DNA of 64,000 nt from Siphonodentalium dalli (Eukaryota; Mollusca; Scaphopoda; Gadilida; Siphonodentaliidae): positions 140,200,351 through 140,264,350 of the forward strand of contig CP136062.1 in NCBI GenBank assembly GCA_032622095.1, read 5' to 3'. Positions 1 through 15,200 of the stretch are shown piece after piece; within the stretch, counting starts at the first letter, position 1, and each line of letters begins with the position of its first letter. Under the pieces are notes generated by a model. That model had not been told where the DNA came from and made no database searches. It worked only from the letters and a program-made list of their open reading frames with translations. The position numbers and the translations under genes are program-made.

Positions 1-174
1 GAAGAAGTCACAGGTTATTAGCAATATTCCTTAACATACCGTGGGCAATTATTAATGAAACTCTTGGACAAATTTAAGTCACATGACATCATGAAACCTC
101 AGTTGAAATAAGCTCAGGACTTTACTTTGCTGTTTTAGAATGTAAGACTAGATAATCACTTGTCATATACCTAC

Positions 175-278
175 CTTCTTTCATGAGGGTGATGAGAGAA
201 TGGAGAATTCTTGACGGGCCAGTGATGATCTCGGGATGAATGGTTGTAACAAAGGCTAATGCCGTCTTACTCTCAAGT
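175..278 (-). CDS. MMS19: MMS19 exon 15 (last one in the window)
   Basis: The exon encodes [17 protein letters not shown] and [16 protein letters not shown], aligned with the EASGTLAALYPVAFSSHLVPKLAEEL region near residue 520 of human MMS19. The acceptor is tttgcag and the donor gtaggt. It exits at phase 1, so the gene continues beyond the left edge. Confidence 0.88.
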
Positions 279-3200
279 CTGCAAATAAAGTATAACAAGG
301 GTTGTGCATCAAAGATGGCTCTCTTTGAGTTTTTTTGCCCATAAGAGTGAATCTGTCTGACGGAGAATCACAAAAAATTATCAAATGAGGAACCATTACT
401 CAGAACTTGGGGTCATAAAAATAAATCGGACAAACCTGGTTTTTTAACTCAATCAAGATATTATTGTGAAAGATCCATATACCCAATATGAAAGGAATCA
501 GTTGAAAATTGTTCCGAGTTTTCACGCTAACGGTCATAAAATTGCTAATAAATGACAAACTAAGGGCCGTAACTCAGGTAAAAACAAATCTGACAAACCT
601 GGTTTTCGAACTTGTTAGCTATATTGTTGTAAAAGATCCATATACCAAATATGAATGAAATTGGTTGATGTTTATTCAAGTTACTAGTATCGGCTTATTG
701 CGCTAACAAATATACACAAAATTACTAAAAATAGACAAACTGAGGGCCGTAACTCAGTTAAAAAGGATTGGACAAATCTGGTTTTCAAACTCAGTCGAGA
801 TATTGTATCAAAAGATCCATATACCAAATATGAATGAAATTAGTGGATGTTTGTTCAGGTTATCGTGCAAAAGGATATAAAATTGCTAATGGATTCTGCC
901 TTATCATAGGTCCACAAGTATGTCTATATTTCTGTTCAATGTAGTTCAAGGTATTGACATGCAGCTTAGCAGAAAATAGGTATTTAATAGTGAGTTTGTT
1001 TGCTGTGGAACCCAAGATCCTGATATTTTAAGCCTTTCTATACTAAATACTCGTTGACGAGTATTTCACATAGGAAATGTTCATATAATTAGTTCAATGA
1101 AGGACCATAGGTTGTTTGTTGAATTTATTATCTGAACATTTCCAACCAACAGATAAGAATCCTACTGCCCTTGTATTATCTGTTGTTCTGTCTGTTGTCT
1201 GCCTTTATTACCTGAACACCCCTTCAAATGAACAATAGACCATCCCCATGTATACTTTTATAACTGAATGGGAGAATCCATTCAGTATATGAAGGGTTAA
1301 CACACAATTTCAAAGCTGAACTGCTCAGTCCAGGCACTAAAGAGTTAAAGGTACTCAATCCGATCAGACGCTCCGAAATTACTATTTCTTTGGCTTCGGG
1401 GGTAAAAATATTTGATTCGAGTCGAGGAACCCACCCATCAAAGCTCAGGGTGATTAGATATCGATTTTTGAAGTTTGCAATTTCTATTGATTGTGGACCA
1501 GAACTTGTGCAGAAGCACGTGGTGAAACGGACGAAGATGAATGAAGATGGATAACTTTATTCACATCCGTTTCACCACGTATTTTTTACCCCCGAAGCCA
1601 AAGAAGTAGTAATTTAGGAGGGTTTGATCGGATTGAGTACATTTAAAGCTGTTGCTGTCCAAATCTATAATACAATTACCTAATGACGCTGTCTATATCG
1701 GTGGTCACCAGCTTAAATATATGATCTGTAATATAGACCTGTTCCTTTTCAGTCAGTACTTCTGGCAGGGACAGGAAGGCAACCAGGCTCGACAGACACA
1801 CACATCGGAGCTGCTGGTTGGTCTCAGATAGGTGAGATATATATGTTGATATAAGGCTATTGGCAAATTGCTTCAATGGGTTTGGACCTGAAAGAGGAAT
1901 GAACATGGTCAATTGTTTGGTTTTTGGGGTTTAATGTCACTTTCACCCTCTATGCCCATATCATGATCAAGTACGGATATAGTGTGTCTGACATTTGCAA
2001 AGGTTTTATGGTTTTGGAGAAAGAAGATGATTGTTGACAGATGGCCAGATGGACAAAGGATGAGGAGTGATGGCTATTGCTCTACCAGAGAGGTACCTCA
2101 GGTGAGCTAAAAATCAAGCGCTCACATGCTTTTCAAAATGTTTTGCCTGAGAAAAGGGAAATTGACTTTGCATGGCCTAATGCTAGGATTCAGCAAAAAC
2201 ATTTCTGCATCTCTTTTCAAGCCTTGAAATAGTGAGTCTGTCATTTTCAGAATGAGGTCCCCAGAGGGTGAATTTAGTGATGCTACCCCGTATAGAGGGC
2301 TAGCATCACCAAATTCACCCTCTGGGGACCTCATTCTGCTTACACCTCAGCAGAATGAGGTTCCCAGAGGGTGAATTTGGTGATGCTAGCCTGCTATGTG
2401 GGGTAGCATCACTAAATTCACCCTCTGGGGACCTCATTCTGCAAATGACAGACACACTATTTCAAGGCTTGTCTCTTTTGCTTTCATACAGGCACTCCTC
2501 ATAGGAAACTGGTACAAAATCCCAAATCTTAAATTTTGGGTTGCACTTAGTTTGAGCCGACGACACCACACATTTCAATTTAGACATTAGCAAAAACAGG
2601 ATCAGGCCAGATGTGTATATATGGACAAATATTTCCCAGGATATCTCAGAGTGAACAACAATAAACTTACTTTCTTCTGAATATGTGAATTTTTTAGTTG
2701 CTTGCACAAACCCAAGTAATGAGTTCAAGATGGTTATTCTGTGATCAGACTGGAAAGAGAAGGAAACAAGGTGTCATTCAAATTAATAAATTCTCATGGT
2801 AAACTTGTCTTGGTCAGTGTAATAATATAAGTTGTTTGGTACTACAAATCTGGATGGTAAAAAGTGATATAGCCAACAAAATATGCTTCAACTACTCTGT
2901 TTAACTTATTTGACTCAGTAGAGTACAAAAATACACAAATCAACTACATTTACTGAAGTTGCCAATGAACATCGCAGAGGTGGTGAATGGTGCCTGTATT
3001 GGAAAGAGTAATTAGAAATGAGAACTGTTTTGTGCAATTAGATGGTGTCTACATGAAGGAGAGATGTTGTCAAATGCAGTCAGTGAGTATAGCTACTAAT
3101 GTCTACACAATCTACATTTATATCCTAACATGTGCAGATGTTTTGGAAAATCCTTTATTAGCCGAATAACCTGGGGATTCGCACATTTCACATGACCAAT

Positions 3201-6200
3201 TGTGTGAGTGTGAACCGATTACCAAACAACAACAAAATTGTAAAGTGAAATGAGAATTAGCCAATCAAAAAGTGCATAAGTGATCTCTTAGGCTTAAGCT
3301 TATTGACATGGCAACACGTGATGCATGCGTGCCATGTGAAGGCATAAACCACATTTTACTTCCGTCAACATGCCGGGGTATCATTTATATTTGTGAAACT
3401 TGCTATAACTATTGTTCTGGATACCATTGATTGACAGTTTTAGGACATACATGAACATTTGGCTATATTTTAATGGATTGTCTCGACATCAAGTGGGAAT
3501 TACATAAACATTTTGAGTGCTTGGTAGATAAGCCAATTGTAAAGAATTGTAGAAGGGGCAAGTTCAACTCCAGTGGAATGATAGTGACTATGATTGAGTT
3601 GTCGTTACTACAACTATATTATTATTTAGAGCAGTTGGTAATAGACTGGTGCTTAGGGCGTGGTATATTTTATCACTTCATATTGCGTATGATTCGTCTT
3701 ATGTGATGTTATGCATTCAAGACTGTTCTTGTAGTGATGATGGTTTACTTCTGTATAATTTTATTTCGTCTTCTGAAGCTAGGCAATGGTGAGGGTGTGT
3801 CAGACAGGTAACTGTACCTATTCACCTTTAGAGAACTAATAGACACATTAATACGAAAACCTAGTCAAGTATCTAAAGGGAATGGGTACAAAAAAAGTTC
3901 AACTGTAAGCCAAATAAATCTTGTTCTTGTTTTACAATCCATTGACAAGTTATGAAATTAGAGCTTATCCACAAACATGTTTCTCTGGAAACCTAGATTA
4001 ACAGCTTGATTAACTTACTTGTGAATGCGAGGCATGCTGTTCGACTAATAATGGTACAATCTGGGAGATAACTCTATTACATGCTTGGTCCGACCCTGTA
4101 ACAACTGACTGTAATATCAATGAACAGGGAGGCAGCAGCCTTAAGTCAGGGTCACAGATGTTTCTCTTACATTCTGAAATAATATATGTGCATGCGTTAT
4201 AGAAGGAAGACAGTGTGAATAAGTGTTATAAATCAACAAAAAACTGGGGCTTGCTTACAATCAATCAACTCAATCAATACATTGTTGAGTAAGTATCATA
4301 TACCAAAATCAACAGAACATATTGATACTTGTTTAAATTATCATTTTAAGAATAAAGACAATTTAGTATTTGAGGCACCACTCTTTCATGTCTGCAGCTG
4401 GCTATTGTGGATGTCAAGTTCGGTAGTCAATAGCAACTAAAAAGTTTTCTGAATCAGTCCATAATTGTTCAATCTGTAGATATAAACACCTCAAAAAAGT
4501 AAGTTCCCACCTGATATCCCCCCATATCTTCAGATGTGGCGATTAGAATGCGGTGAAATTTTGGGACATAATCTGTTATATATGACCAACATATCTTATA
4601 ACTAATGATATTGTGAATGACTACATGCTTGAATGAACACCAATTGAATGAGACTACTTTCCAAATATCACAAAATAACAGTGTTCATGGGAACATGTTC
4701 ACGTATGTCATTTTCAAAGGTCAGAATTATCAATTAATGATAGTTAAAACTCTCCTTAACAATGTCACATTCCTCCTCTACTGCAAGAGGAACTGGCAAC
4801 CTCATAGCAGTATTGAATCCAGTGTATACTCATTACAATTAGGTCATGGTGCCTCCAACTCTTATCGTTGTATGGGGTTACATGCAGAACTAAGCGGGTC
4901 TTTACATGATTCTTTAAGTGAGTTTTCAACCAACATAATGGTTTTGTGACCTTTGAATTGATCACTATCTCAGCACAAACGGTCCTCACTCAAGAACACT
5001 CACTCAAGAACTCAGCAGGTCAACATTAGCTCACTTCATCGGTGCTAGGATACTGAATAACCGTGTAAAATTTCCTGACATTCGCCTCAGGATTCTTGAG
5101 ATACCTTGTAATATATCATGGGGGGAACGTACTTATTTTGAGATGTTTATAAAAATAGCCACAAATCTGTCCTCTAACATATGAAGTTTAATCTTGAGAG
5201 AGTTATTTTCTTCATTTTTTGTGTTATGGCATTTACTTATGAAAATATAGCTAAACTTCAATCGCAGCCTTGTGTGCTCATTTTGTTCAAAGATGGACAT
5301 AGTAATGTTGAGTCAAAAACAACATGAATATATAGTCTTTGAAGTATATGTAACTTTTTAAGAGAATTAAATTTTTAATTATATGAGAAATGTTTGACTT
5401 GCCAACAGAATCATTTTAAAAATGAGATAAGCCATTATTTGAACTTAGCTTGCTTGTATTTGCTTTACCATAAGATGGATACAAACCTTGAAATATTTCA
5501 TCCAAAAAGCTTTCAACAGGTGTCTTCCCTGCACTCTGAAGAAACATGAGAAATAAAAAGCTACATTTGAAATCTTGACGTACTAAAAATCAATATGTTT
5601 AATATTGGAAACAATTATGGCCAGTTGCATTTTAAGCCAGTCTATTTCTGCTAAATAAGATTGATGCCTCACATATCCGGGTTATAAAAGGCCATCCCTC
5701 ACAGCAAATGAGGACCTGATAAAAATTAAACCACTTGAAAGTGCTAAGCAGTTGCAGAATACCCAGACATAGAATTTGAGTTTATTCTTGATTTATTAAT
5801 GACTTCTATTAGATTTTAAATCCACAATACAACCAATAAAACTCAAAGTGCCAGTGCCAATAAGACAGTTGAAAACTTTTGGCATGCGATAAGTCACTTC
5901 TTCCAATTTGAATTCTTTACACTGGTCTCTGAATTATAGAGGTTATTTTAATATCGGAAGAGAAAACTGCCTGAAGGTTGAAGGCTGATATGAAGTTACC
6001 AAGGGCTGATAAAACATGATATCTAATTAACCCTTTCAATACTGAATGGATTCTCCCATTCTGCCATAAATGATACATTAGAATGGTTGATTCTTTTGGA
6101 GGGTTGTTCAGGTAATAAAAGCAAACGAAAGACATAAAAACAGATAATACAAGAGCAGAATGATTCATATTTATTGGTGGGAAATGTTCAGATAATAAGT

Positions 6201-9200
6201 TCAACAAATGTACTATGAGGAAACTACTCATCAATGAGCATTAGTATAGTAAAGGGTTAATAAGGATTTGTAATAGACATACCTGGATAACATCAGGTGA
6301 CAGGCGTGTAATGATAGCTGTGAGAGCGTTACATAGACATACCTGGATAACATCCGATGACAGGCGTGTAATGATAGCTGTGACAGCGTTACATAAAACA
6401 TACCTGGATAACATCTGATGACAGGCGTGTAATGATAGCTGTGAGAGTGTCACATAGACATACCTGGATAACATCTGATGACAGGCGAGAAATGATATCT
6501 GTGAGATCGTCACATTAATAGACATACCTGGATAACATCCGATGACAGGCGAGTAATGATAGCTGTGAGAGCATCACATGCACTTTTACTGAGCTCCTCA
6601 TCTTCTGAGCTGATCACCTGAAAAAATATAACGGAGTTAAAATGACAAGTTAACACATAGGATACAGAAATACAGGAAAAAATATATAGACATAACTCAA
6701 GGCGCAACTTAATCAAGAATCTTTTATCGAATGAAATCGAATGGCGCAAGGATATATTACATAAAAGCGGAACTTGGGTGAAATGTGACTGCACGTCTGC
6801 AACAAGTTTGATAAAAGATTCCAGATTATGATGCAACTTGTGTTCTGTATTTATTCAACACTCTTTTGATGGATAAGTTTAAGCCATGACAGTGACTACC
6901 ATTGATACTACAACTACCCTTATTGTGATTTAAGCCTGACAAAAAACTGGTAAGTGTCTGCGCATCACTCGAAGCAGATCGTTGACATTACGTACATTAT
7001 CACACTTTGGAAACAATGTCAACTCAAAGTAGTTCCAGTTGTATTCCACTTGTGGCATATAACAATGTGTACCCAATGGCTGGTATTCCATTGAATACTT
7101 GTGTCTCACGTCAACGGGTGAGGAATAAATAATAAGATGTAATTTTATTTAGACTTTAGAGGGAGGTTTAGGCATGTAGGTCAATCCTCCCGCCATGGGG
7201 GAGGGTAGTTTTACAGTGAAGTAACCCTCTGCACTTTCCTCTCCACCAACACCATTAAACCTGATATGACCAGTTGTTGAAAAGAGTCAAAACCAGAATT
7301 AACTAACAAACAACTATTATCTATCAATTTTGGTCCCCTTCACTGAAATATTCTGATTAATTAAACTAATTATCAACTGCTATTTCATTATATTACATTT
7401 GGCCATCTAATTTTAACACAAAAGTGATATGCGAGAAATATAGAAAATCATACCTCAATATTTTAAAAAGTCTTATTCATAATTCCTAGAATCTACAGAT
7501 TTGTTGCACTATGATAAGTCCTAGATACATTAATGCCCTAAATAATCGAGTGAGAGCTTTCTGATAAATGGCAACAAGCCATATTTCCGACTAAATCCTC
7601 AAAAATTACTCATAATTCTGCTGGGGTTAAGGAGTAGATTATTTAGGGCATTACTGTACAATGTAATATAGATAGTGAGTATACAGCATATCATAATTAC
7701 ATCACGTCTGATGCAGGAGAAAAGAGATCCTTGGAATTCTTTGAAGCAGTCAACTTCATACACCTTCGAACACTCAATCTAGAAGTATAAAAAACCTGGT
7801 ATTTATATTACAGATTGTGTAACTATTCCTGGCAGTACAGCCAAGAGCATCTACAAATTTCTATGAAACACCTATTCAAGGCACGTTTCAATTATTATTA
7901 CCAAAAACATGTACCGGTAAAATAAACATTAAGTGCTGCACATATTTCACTTATAAATGTTTTAACCTCTTCACTGCTAATGACGTTATGACATTGAGTG
8001 CTGTGCCGATGATGTTATGGCCATTTTCGGCTGGAAAAATATAATGGGAATATCACAAAGACTATAACATTTACTTAATTGAAAGGCTGTTATCATTCAC
8101 AATCGTGGAACATCATATACTGTTTGGAAACTCGAGATACAGTTGTTCTGATGCACCAATCTCTGAGTTCCAGTTATGAATCATGGCCGAGTGCTAGTGT
8201 GCTGAAGTAGGTGCATACTCAGTACAGACGTATAGCATACGGCGAGATATTTTAAGTCCCTACTCAGTACTGACGCATAGTAGCCAAGAGGTTAAAGATA
8301 GATTTACAAACAGAAATTTTGTAATCTTCTAAAAATAATCACATTTTCTGTCCCGGTTCATAGCAAATAATTGGAGAGCAATTATTTCTTGGTGACAGAA
8401 GATTGATGGGTCACTCCAGTCTCCTGAATACTAAACTCACCAGTGTTAAGTAAGAGTCTATCTTAGCACTCATGATGTTTGAGGTCATCTTCTCGAGTAA
8501 AAGTGGCAGACAATGCTGACCAAACTGGCGACTAGCAGCCAAGCAGCTTCGTAACCCTAATATCAGGTCTTCTTTCTTTATCCCATGTGGATCGTCTGGA
8601 GGCTTGAAAAATAAGGAATATCATGCATTAGCAGCCACTTAAATTGAATGGTAATAGGACTCAAGGGGCACCTGGTGGCTCAGTTGGTAAGGTGCATGGC
8701 ACATTAGGCCAACATAAGATGTTCTGAGATGACAAAGCTGGACCAGACCCGGATCAGCATGGATTTGTGATACACACCTCAGGGAAGGTAACCTAATACG
8801 TTTTTATGGTCAGTTCGTCAGTTGCTTCTGGGATCAGTGGTTTCTACACACACACACAGTGGAGTGAGTTCCCGGTGAAACTAACCTGTTGCTTGATCTT
8901 TCCTTCTCTAATAAAACTGACAATATATGACGATATATGACCTAGCAACTAACATAACGATAAACCCCAAATAAATTAACTAAACTGGTCTGAAAGAAAG
9001 TTTAAGTATCAAACCTGCAAAGAGTGTAGAGTAAATAAATGTATAGGAAAATCAATATAATATAAAACAGAATAGTGTCAGGGATTTTTCTGCCTATTTT
9101 GGGAATGGGTCCGGGTCCCTTCGAATTGGGAAAATGTGTCTTTACAGACCAAAATTGGGAATTTTCCATGTTTTAGAAAAATTCAATTAATCACTGTTAC

Positions 9201-12200
9201 ACACAAGTAAATAGTACTAATACCGTAATTTTCGGTTTCAATTCACTGCACTGTCACATGACAACAATGTAAACAACCTGATTAGCAATCACTGAGTGGC
9301 AGCCACTGCCCAGGGACCCTCGCTGCCACTCAGTGATTGCTAATCACGATGTTCAGGGAAAGTGTGAATAACGTCACGTGTTTTATATAAATCAGCAATT
9401 TATTTAGAGTTATCCTCCCTCTTTCATAAATGCGCTGACTGGTAGAGGGGAGGTAATCGCATGTTAACTTTGTTAAGCTAATAGTTAGGTCGCCGCGTGT
9501 ACATTATACGATGCGGGCTCCCGATGTCGCTGATTTACTATGGGTTTTCAGCCGTTTATCGATCGACTGAGTGTACAAAACATCGGAAAAAATTGATAAT
9601 TATTCAATAAACCCGATGGTATTATATACCTGCCTGCAATTGGGAATTTGGTGGTTGGGGAATAAAGGTGCCTTTTTCCCATTGGGAATGGGGCCGAATA
9701 CCGGACCCTGAGGACACATAAAAAAATCCCTGAGTGTCTTTAATAAAAGCCTGCAAATAGTATGTCTGTCATTTGCAGAATGAGGTCCCCCAGAGGGTGA
9801 TTTTATTGATGCTATCCTGCACAGCGGGCTAGCATATAAAATTCACCCACTGGGAACCTCATTCTGCTTAGGCCTCATCTTCTGGGAAGTATCCATAGTC
9901 TCAAGTTAACACTGTTTTTAGTTGAAGCAAGGACAATCAATGGCATGTATAGTATAGCTAGAACATTGAGCAGTCATAGAAACATGATGTCCCTGTTTAA
10001 TACTAAGAGTGACCCAGACTCCACCACTGTATTGTTAATTGTTGCAGCTTTGTTTGAGGACACAAAAAAAGACAACTTATAAATAAATAGTGGCATATTG
10101 AGTAATAGAACAAGGATGAGCTAGAAAATTTCAATGATGAATGATGCTTTAGTCCAAATCAACAAAGAGTCTCTGACACTTCAACTTCTTTGAAAACTTA
10201 AAAAACTGCCTAGTATAAATCTATCCAGAAAACAGAAACCACTTAAACCACACCCATGTCAACTATTCACATCCTTAAACTTCTGTGTTGATGGTTGTTA
10301 ACATTTGTGTAGCAGACAATGTAGCCTTTATGAAGCTGAATTAACTTGTCCGTTTGTTAATATGTCATTTGATTGTCTATATAGGAGATAAACATATTAT
10401 GTGATAGTGATATGGTTTATTCTCTGATCCAATGAACATAAATGTACTTCTGTTGAATTGGATATTCATGGATTCAAGTTCACAAACTGTATTAACCCTT
10501 TACCCAATAGAAGGGCCCTGTGCCAATGCATTCTCTTATATATGCGAGTCGACCATAGGTCGCCTCGCATATATAAGAGAATGCATTGGCTTAACACATT
10601 AAAAATTATAAAATTGTTAAAGGCTCTTATATATGCGAGGCGACCTATGGTCGTCTCGCATATATAAGAGAATGCATTGGCACAGGGCATAACTGTAACC
10701 ATCACAATGTGGTCAATGAGCCGGTTCCAATGATATCCATATTTGTATGGTTTTATTGAGACAGACCCAAGATAATTTAGGCTGTTGCAGCTTTATTTGG
10801 CCGTTTTTGGCCGGTTTGTTGGGTGAAGGGTTAATGCTCACATCCCTGAAAATCCAATGAAAAAAGGCACTTTTATCTTCAGTGTAATTCAATCCACCAA
10901 CAAATTTAAAATAAACTGCTCGAAAAAGCATTTTTACCAGCATTACATGCTGAGAAGTGAGATGTCCTTTTTCTGGGTACATTCCATGGAGTTACCTGGA
11001 ACAGCATCTGAACAAATTCCTATAGTAAACAGCTTACCGGTGGCACTAGATTATGCAACTTCTGGCTGCAAGGTGACATGTTTGATGCTCGCTGTCAATC
11101 ACAATGTGTTCCATTTCCATATCAACGACAAATATTTAACTTGAATTTCAATTGCTGATATCACACTTTATGCTTAGCACTTTATAGACCTGTTCTGTTA
11201 AGGTACTAGTCTAGATTTTACTAGTTTAGTTATTAGCTCAAAGTTCAATACTGGATGCAGTGTTTGCATGACAGTTCAGTCATTGTTTCAGAATCAGGGT
11301 CCGCGCTGGACCGAAATTTACTTTTGCCAAATAATTTGCCAAATGAAAATATTTTTTGCCAAATTATTTTACCAATTGCCAAATGCTATCCCTGATAGTA
11401 TCATTTTTTGCAACCTTATTATAAAGTCTTATGTTTCGACACTCGCGGTTTGAACCACTTTTGATATCGATAGAAATCAGTTAGTTAATATATATAATTA
11501 ATTATACTCGCATCTCTATTGTGGTTTATCATACAACAATAAGCCAATCACCGAACAATACAATGGTAGAAGGGTTTCTCCAACAGAATGGCCCATCACA
11601 GGAGGAATTAGCTATGTAAACACCACCACCACACTAAATACGGGTAATCCCTCCAACCACCGGATTAATTGCGTCTTAATAGAGGTGTTAAATTTCCCTA
11701 AACCTTATGAAAACACCATTTATATATAATTATGTTGTAAGAGTTTCCTGAAATTAATGGTATTGATTGACCAGTATTTTTCAAATTGATTGAGGAATTT
11801 AAAAGTGACTTGCCAAAACTTTTGCCAAATGAAAATATTTTTTGCCAAATGTGAATTATTTTTGCCATTGGCAAATTTGGCAAGTGGCAGCGCGAACCCT
11901 GTTCAGAATGAAGTGTTTCAGTGATAAATATATTAATGGGATTTACAAAATACTGGTGTTAAAGGCCCATTTAATTTTCGAGTCACCGATTATTTTTTTT
12001 ATAGTGCCTTAATATTCAGTTTTAATAATAATCTATGACATAAAATATGATTAAAATACTATAATTTATCACCATTTGGAATGTCTGCGTCTCAGAAGGT
12101 GCCCATAGAATAATAGAAACTAGTTGAAATCATAGAAACATTTCCCCCGTTTCGCTCCCAGAATGCAACAGAATTCAACCTAAGATATAGAGTTATACCC

Positions 12201-15200
12201 CATACATTAAAATTAGTAGACTTTGCAGTACAGTCAAGATGAAAGTTAAGCACAGAAAACACGTGGGTACCTCAAAAAAACATTATGTTCACAGTTTATT
12301 ACATGGTATAAGTTGATGTTTTGGAACTTTCTCTTTCAAATGGTTTATAGTATGGCATATATTTTATATAATGTGATCTGGGGGGTTTGAACATTAAGTG
12401 GGCCTTTAATTGTTACAGTGGCTGTGAACGTAAAGTTCAACTCAATGGTGTAAAACAGAACTTTACATTTCTGGCCTTATATCATATGGCATATTATATA
12501 TAGTTTTTTAAATTTTTGTGAATACATACAGGAGTGAAGTCGATTGGAAAATAACAGGAAACCACTTCAAACATATCTTCTACGAACACGCCTGAAAAGA
12601 GATATAAATTTTGTGTGCACAAACAGTGAAATAATATTTATGCTTCACTGCCTTCAGAGAAGCAAGTCAATAGTAATAACAATAACACACCTATGATTTT
12701 ATTGACTTCTGGAGATATCAAGTATCTATCGATATAAAAAAAAGTGTTTGTGTGTGTCTGTCTGTCTGTTACTGTCACGACTTTCTCGCATTTATAGCTT
12801 TTCACTCTACGTCCAATTTATCCCAAATTAGGAACATATAAAGAGATACATCTTAGAATACAACAAAATTTTCAGGCTAATCGGTTAAAGATGGCCTGAG
12901 ATATAGCACATTGCCCAAGGATTGCAATGGCGAAATATCTGTACGTTTAAGAACTGATTTAGCGTTCAAATGCACGGGCGCCATTGAGAGCACTATCTAT
13001 AAGATAACACTACAGCGATCTATGTGATGCTAGATATAACCGACAAAAAGATATATACCCAGGGTTTCCGCAAGGGGAAAATAAATGAGCCCGTATTTCA
13101 GCCGTATTGGGGAAACATATAGCCCGACGGGGCGACCATGGTTTGTTCCGTCGGGAGAAAATTTTGGTATTGGTCACTGAAAAGTAGTCATTTCCTTGCA
13201 CCTGAGATACTCATAAAGCAACCATATTACGCAAGTTGATCATTTCTGTGGGTGCATTAATTCTGTTGATGGTACCCAGAGCATTGATCATGAAATTACG
13301 CATGTGAGTCCGCCGTCTGATTGAATGAACAAGCTATATACGAGTTACAGTGTTTACAAATTTATAAAAAAAGGTATATTTAAACACTAAAAAGTGTCTA
13401 TGCATTGACCAATAATACGTAGCAAGGAGAATTGAATTAAGCATTTCAAAAGATTTCAACAGGTAGCTTCTGTAAAAATGAAACTGAAAGGATATATTCT
13501 GTCAATCGTAAAACTATTTGTGCACTGTGACATCATACTGCAGAAGAAATTTAAAGCGGCGTAATATGAATGGTAGCGAAATAGTTAATCTCGGAATGCG
13601 TTGCTTGTTCAATAGTCTGCATTAGTCCAACAACTATAGTTAGGACCACTGCTATGTACAGAGTTTTAGCCCCTCCTGTTACGAAATATAATAGAGTTTT
13701 GGCAGGAAATGTGAACACACGTAAATTACACTGTGTACAATTACAATTAACGTCCCTATTTGACCGCACACCAAACATTGCTTTGTAGTTTTGGTGCTTT
13801 TATTTCAAAGGGTTACACTGTACTCAGTCCTTCGATTATGAGGCGTGCGATCGCGCTCGTGAACCATAGCACGCCTGAAATTAAATATTGGCGAGTAATT
13901 AATCACACTCCTCGGCGATATTCGGCGCACGATTGAAAAAGGGTTAAACCCCGTCGCGCGTCGGATTGAGTTGAATTTTCTAGTCCAGGAGATCAGTTGA
14001 CCTCACCGCTATGGTGTACAGTAAGCAGTCGGCACCCGGCCTTTGATGTGCCGCCCACTGTTCCACATGTGACGTTGATCATTGGCACAGGGAGCACGTG
14101 ACGTGATTATCTGAGCTTGCAGAAAAACTGAATGAAATATTGCTACATGGTGTCGTGTCGGGCCTATCCAGTCGGCACCCTTTGATGCGTCCTTTGTCAC
14201 GTGATATCAATCACTCAGTTATCTGAGAATTGTAGCCACCACACAAGCTAACTTTCGGTAAACTGTATCAGATTCTAATCTTCCAACCAATAATGGCAGA
14301 GAAGGGAAATACTGTCCAGTTAAAAACCTTCATTAATTGGAACCTAGGACCCGTTATCGGTTATAAAACTACAAAAGATTCTCACGGAACCGAGATAGTG
14401 TATGAATTCTGGTGTAAGACGTGTGCTCTTAGTAGTTCCGGGTTACCGGGGTCCGACGAGAGTGCCGACAGTGACATGGAAGATGAACGTTCAGAGTGAA
14501 CAATTCAGTTGATTTAACCCTTTATCGTCCCTCACCATGGATACTTCCAAATTCATATAAAGATTTTTGTTAGTTTTAATTGTTCATTACTTCAATGTGA
14601 AGAATACATGTGTACAAGATGAATCACAATGGTGATAAAAATTGATTTAATTTTGAGTCTTCGTTCGTCATTTTATACCCCCGAAATATCCACCAAAATC
14701 ACACGCCTGGGTTTCAGGTTAGGCGAGTGACCAATCACACTCCTGCATTTTACAGAATCGAAGGACTGCTGTACTGGTAACATACTGTGCTCAATTGGCC
14801 CACCCTTTCACCAGTATTCTGTTTAACCCTCGAACTCACATTGCAGTCCGATTCTTTTTACGATAGACTGCTATTGACTTTAGGTACATGTATGTCTCAA
14901 ACATATCATCAGTGAGGGGAATGAGGCCATTACATGGACCTGAGCCATAGTAACGGAAACCCTGTAGACCTGTAAATTTTACGAGCAATCTCCTAGTATA
15001 CAAATAATTATCCCATTCACATCTCAGTGCAGAATTTTTATTTTTAGCAAACCTTTCAGCTTAGCCCTTTGATAAATGGATACTAAAATAAATGGTCAGA
15101 GTTCCCACAAACGTTTCAATTATATAATGGTTTATATGTGCATGCTCACCGAGTGGAAAATTCTGGATAATAATATTGCCACACCTAAAAGCAAGAACTA

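Noticed and set aside
2122-2334. Minus-strand ORF over the double-hairpin MITE
   Set aside because: The reading frame comes from the palindrome; the same text recurs in other MITE copies.
4617-4989. Overlapping open frames on both strands inside MMS19 intron 11
   Set aside because: No family resemblance and no splice sites of exon quality on the gene strand.
6241-6525. ORF reading through the splice-donor array
   Set aside because: It is the translation of duplicated exon ends and intron, out of frame with exon 10 after the TGA at 6510-6512.
10458-10705. ORFs on both strands over the TATATAAGAGAATGCATTGG hairpins
   Set aside because: Mirror images of one palindromic element.
14293-14499. 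Reading this ORF as a host gene exon
   Set aside because: It lies inside an element with inverted ends and a target duplication, so a transposon origin is more likely.
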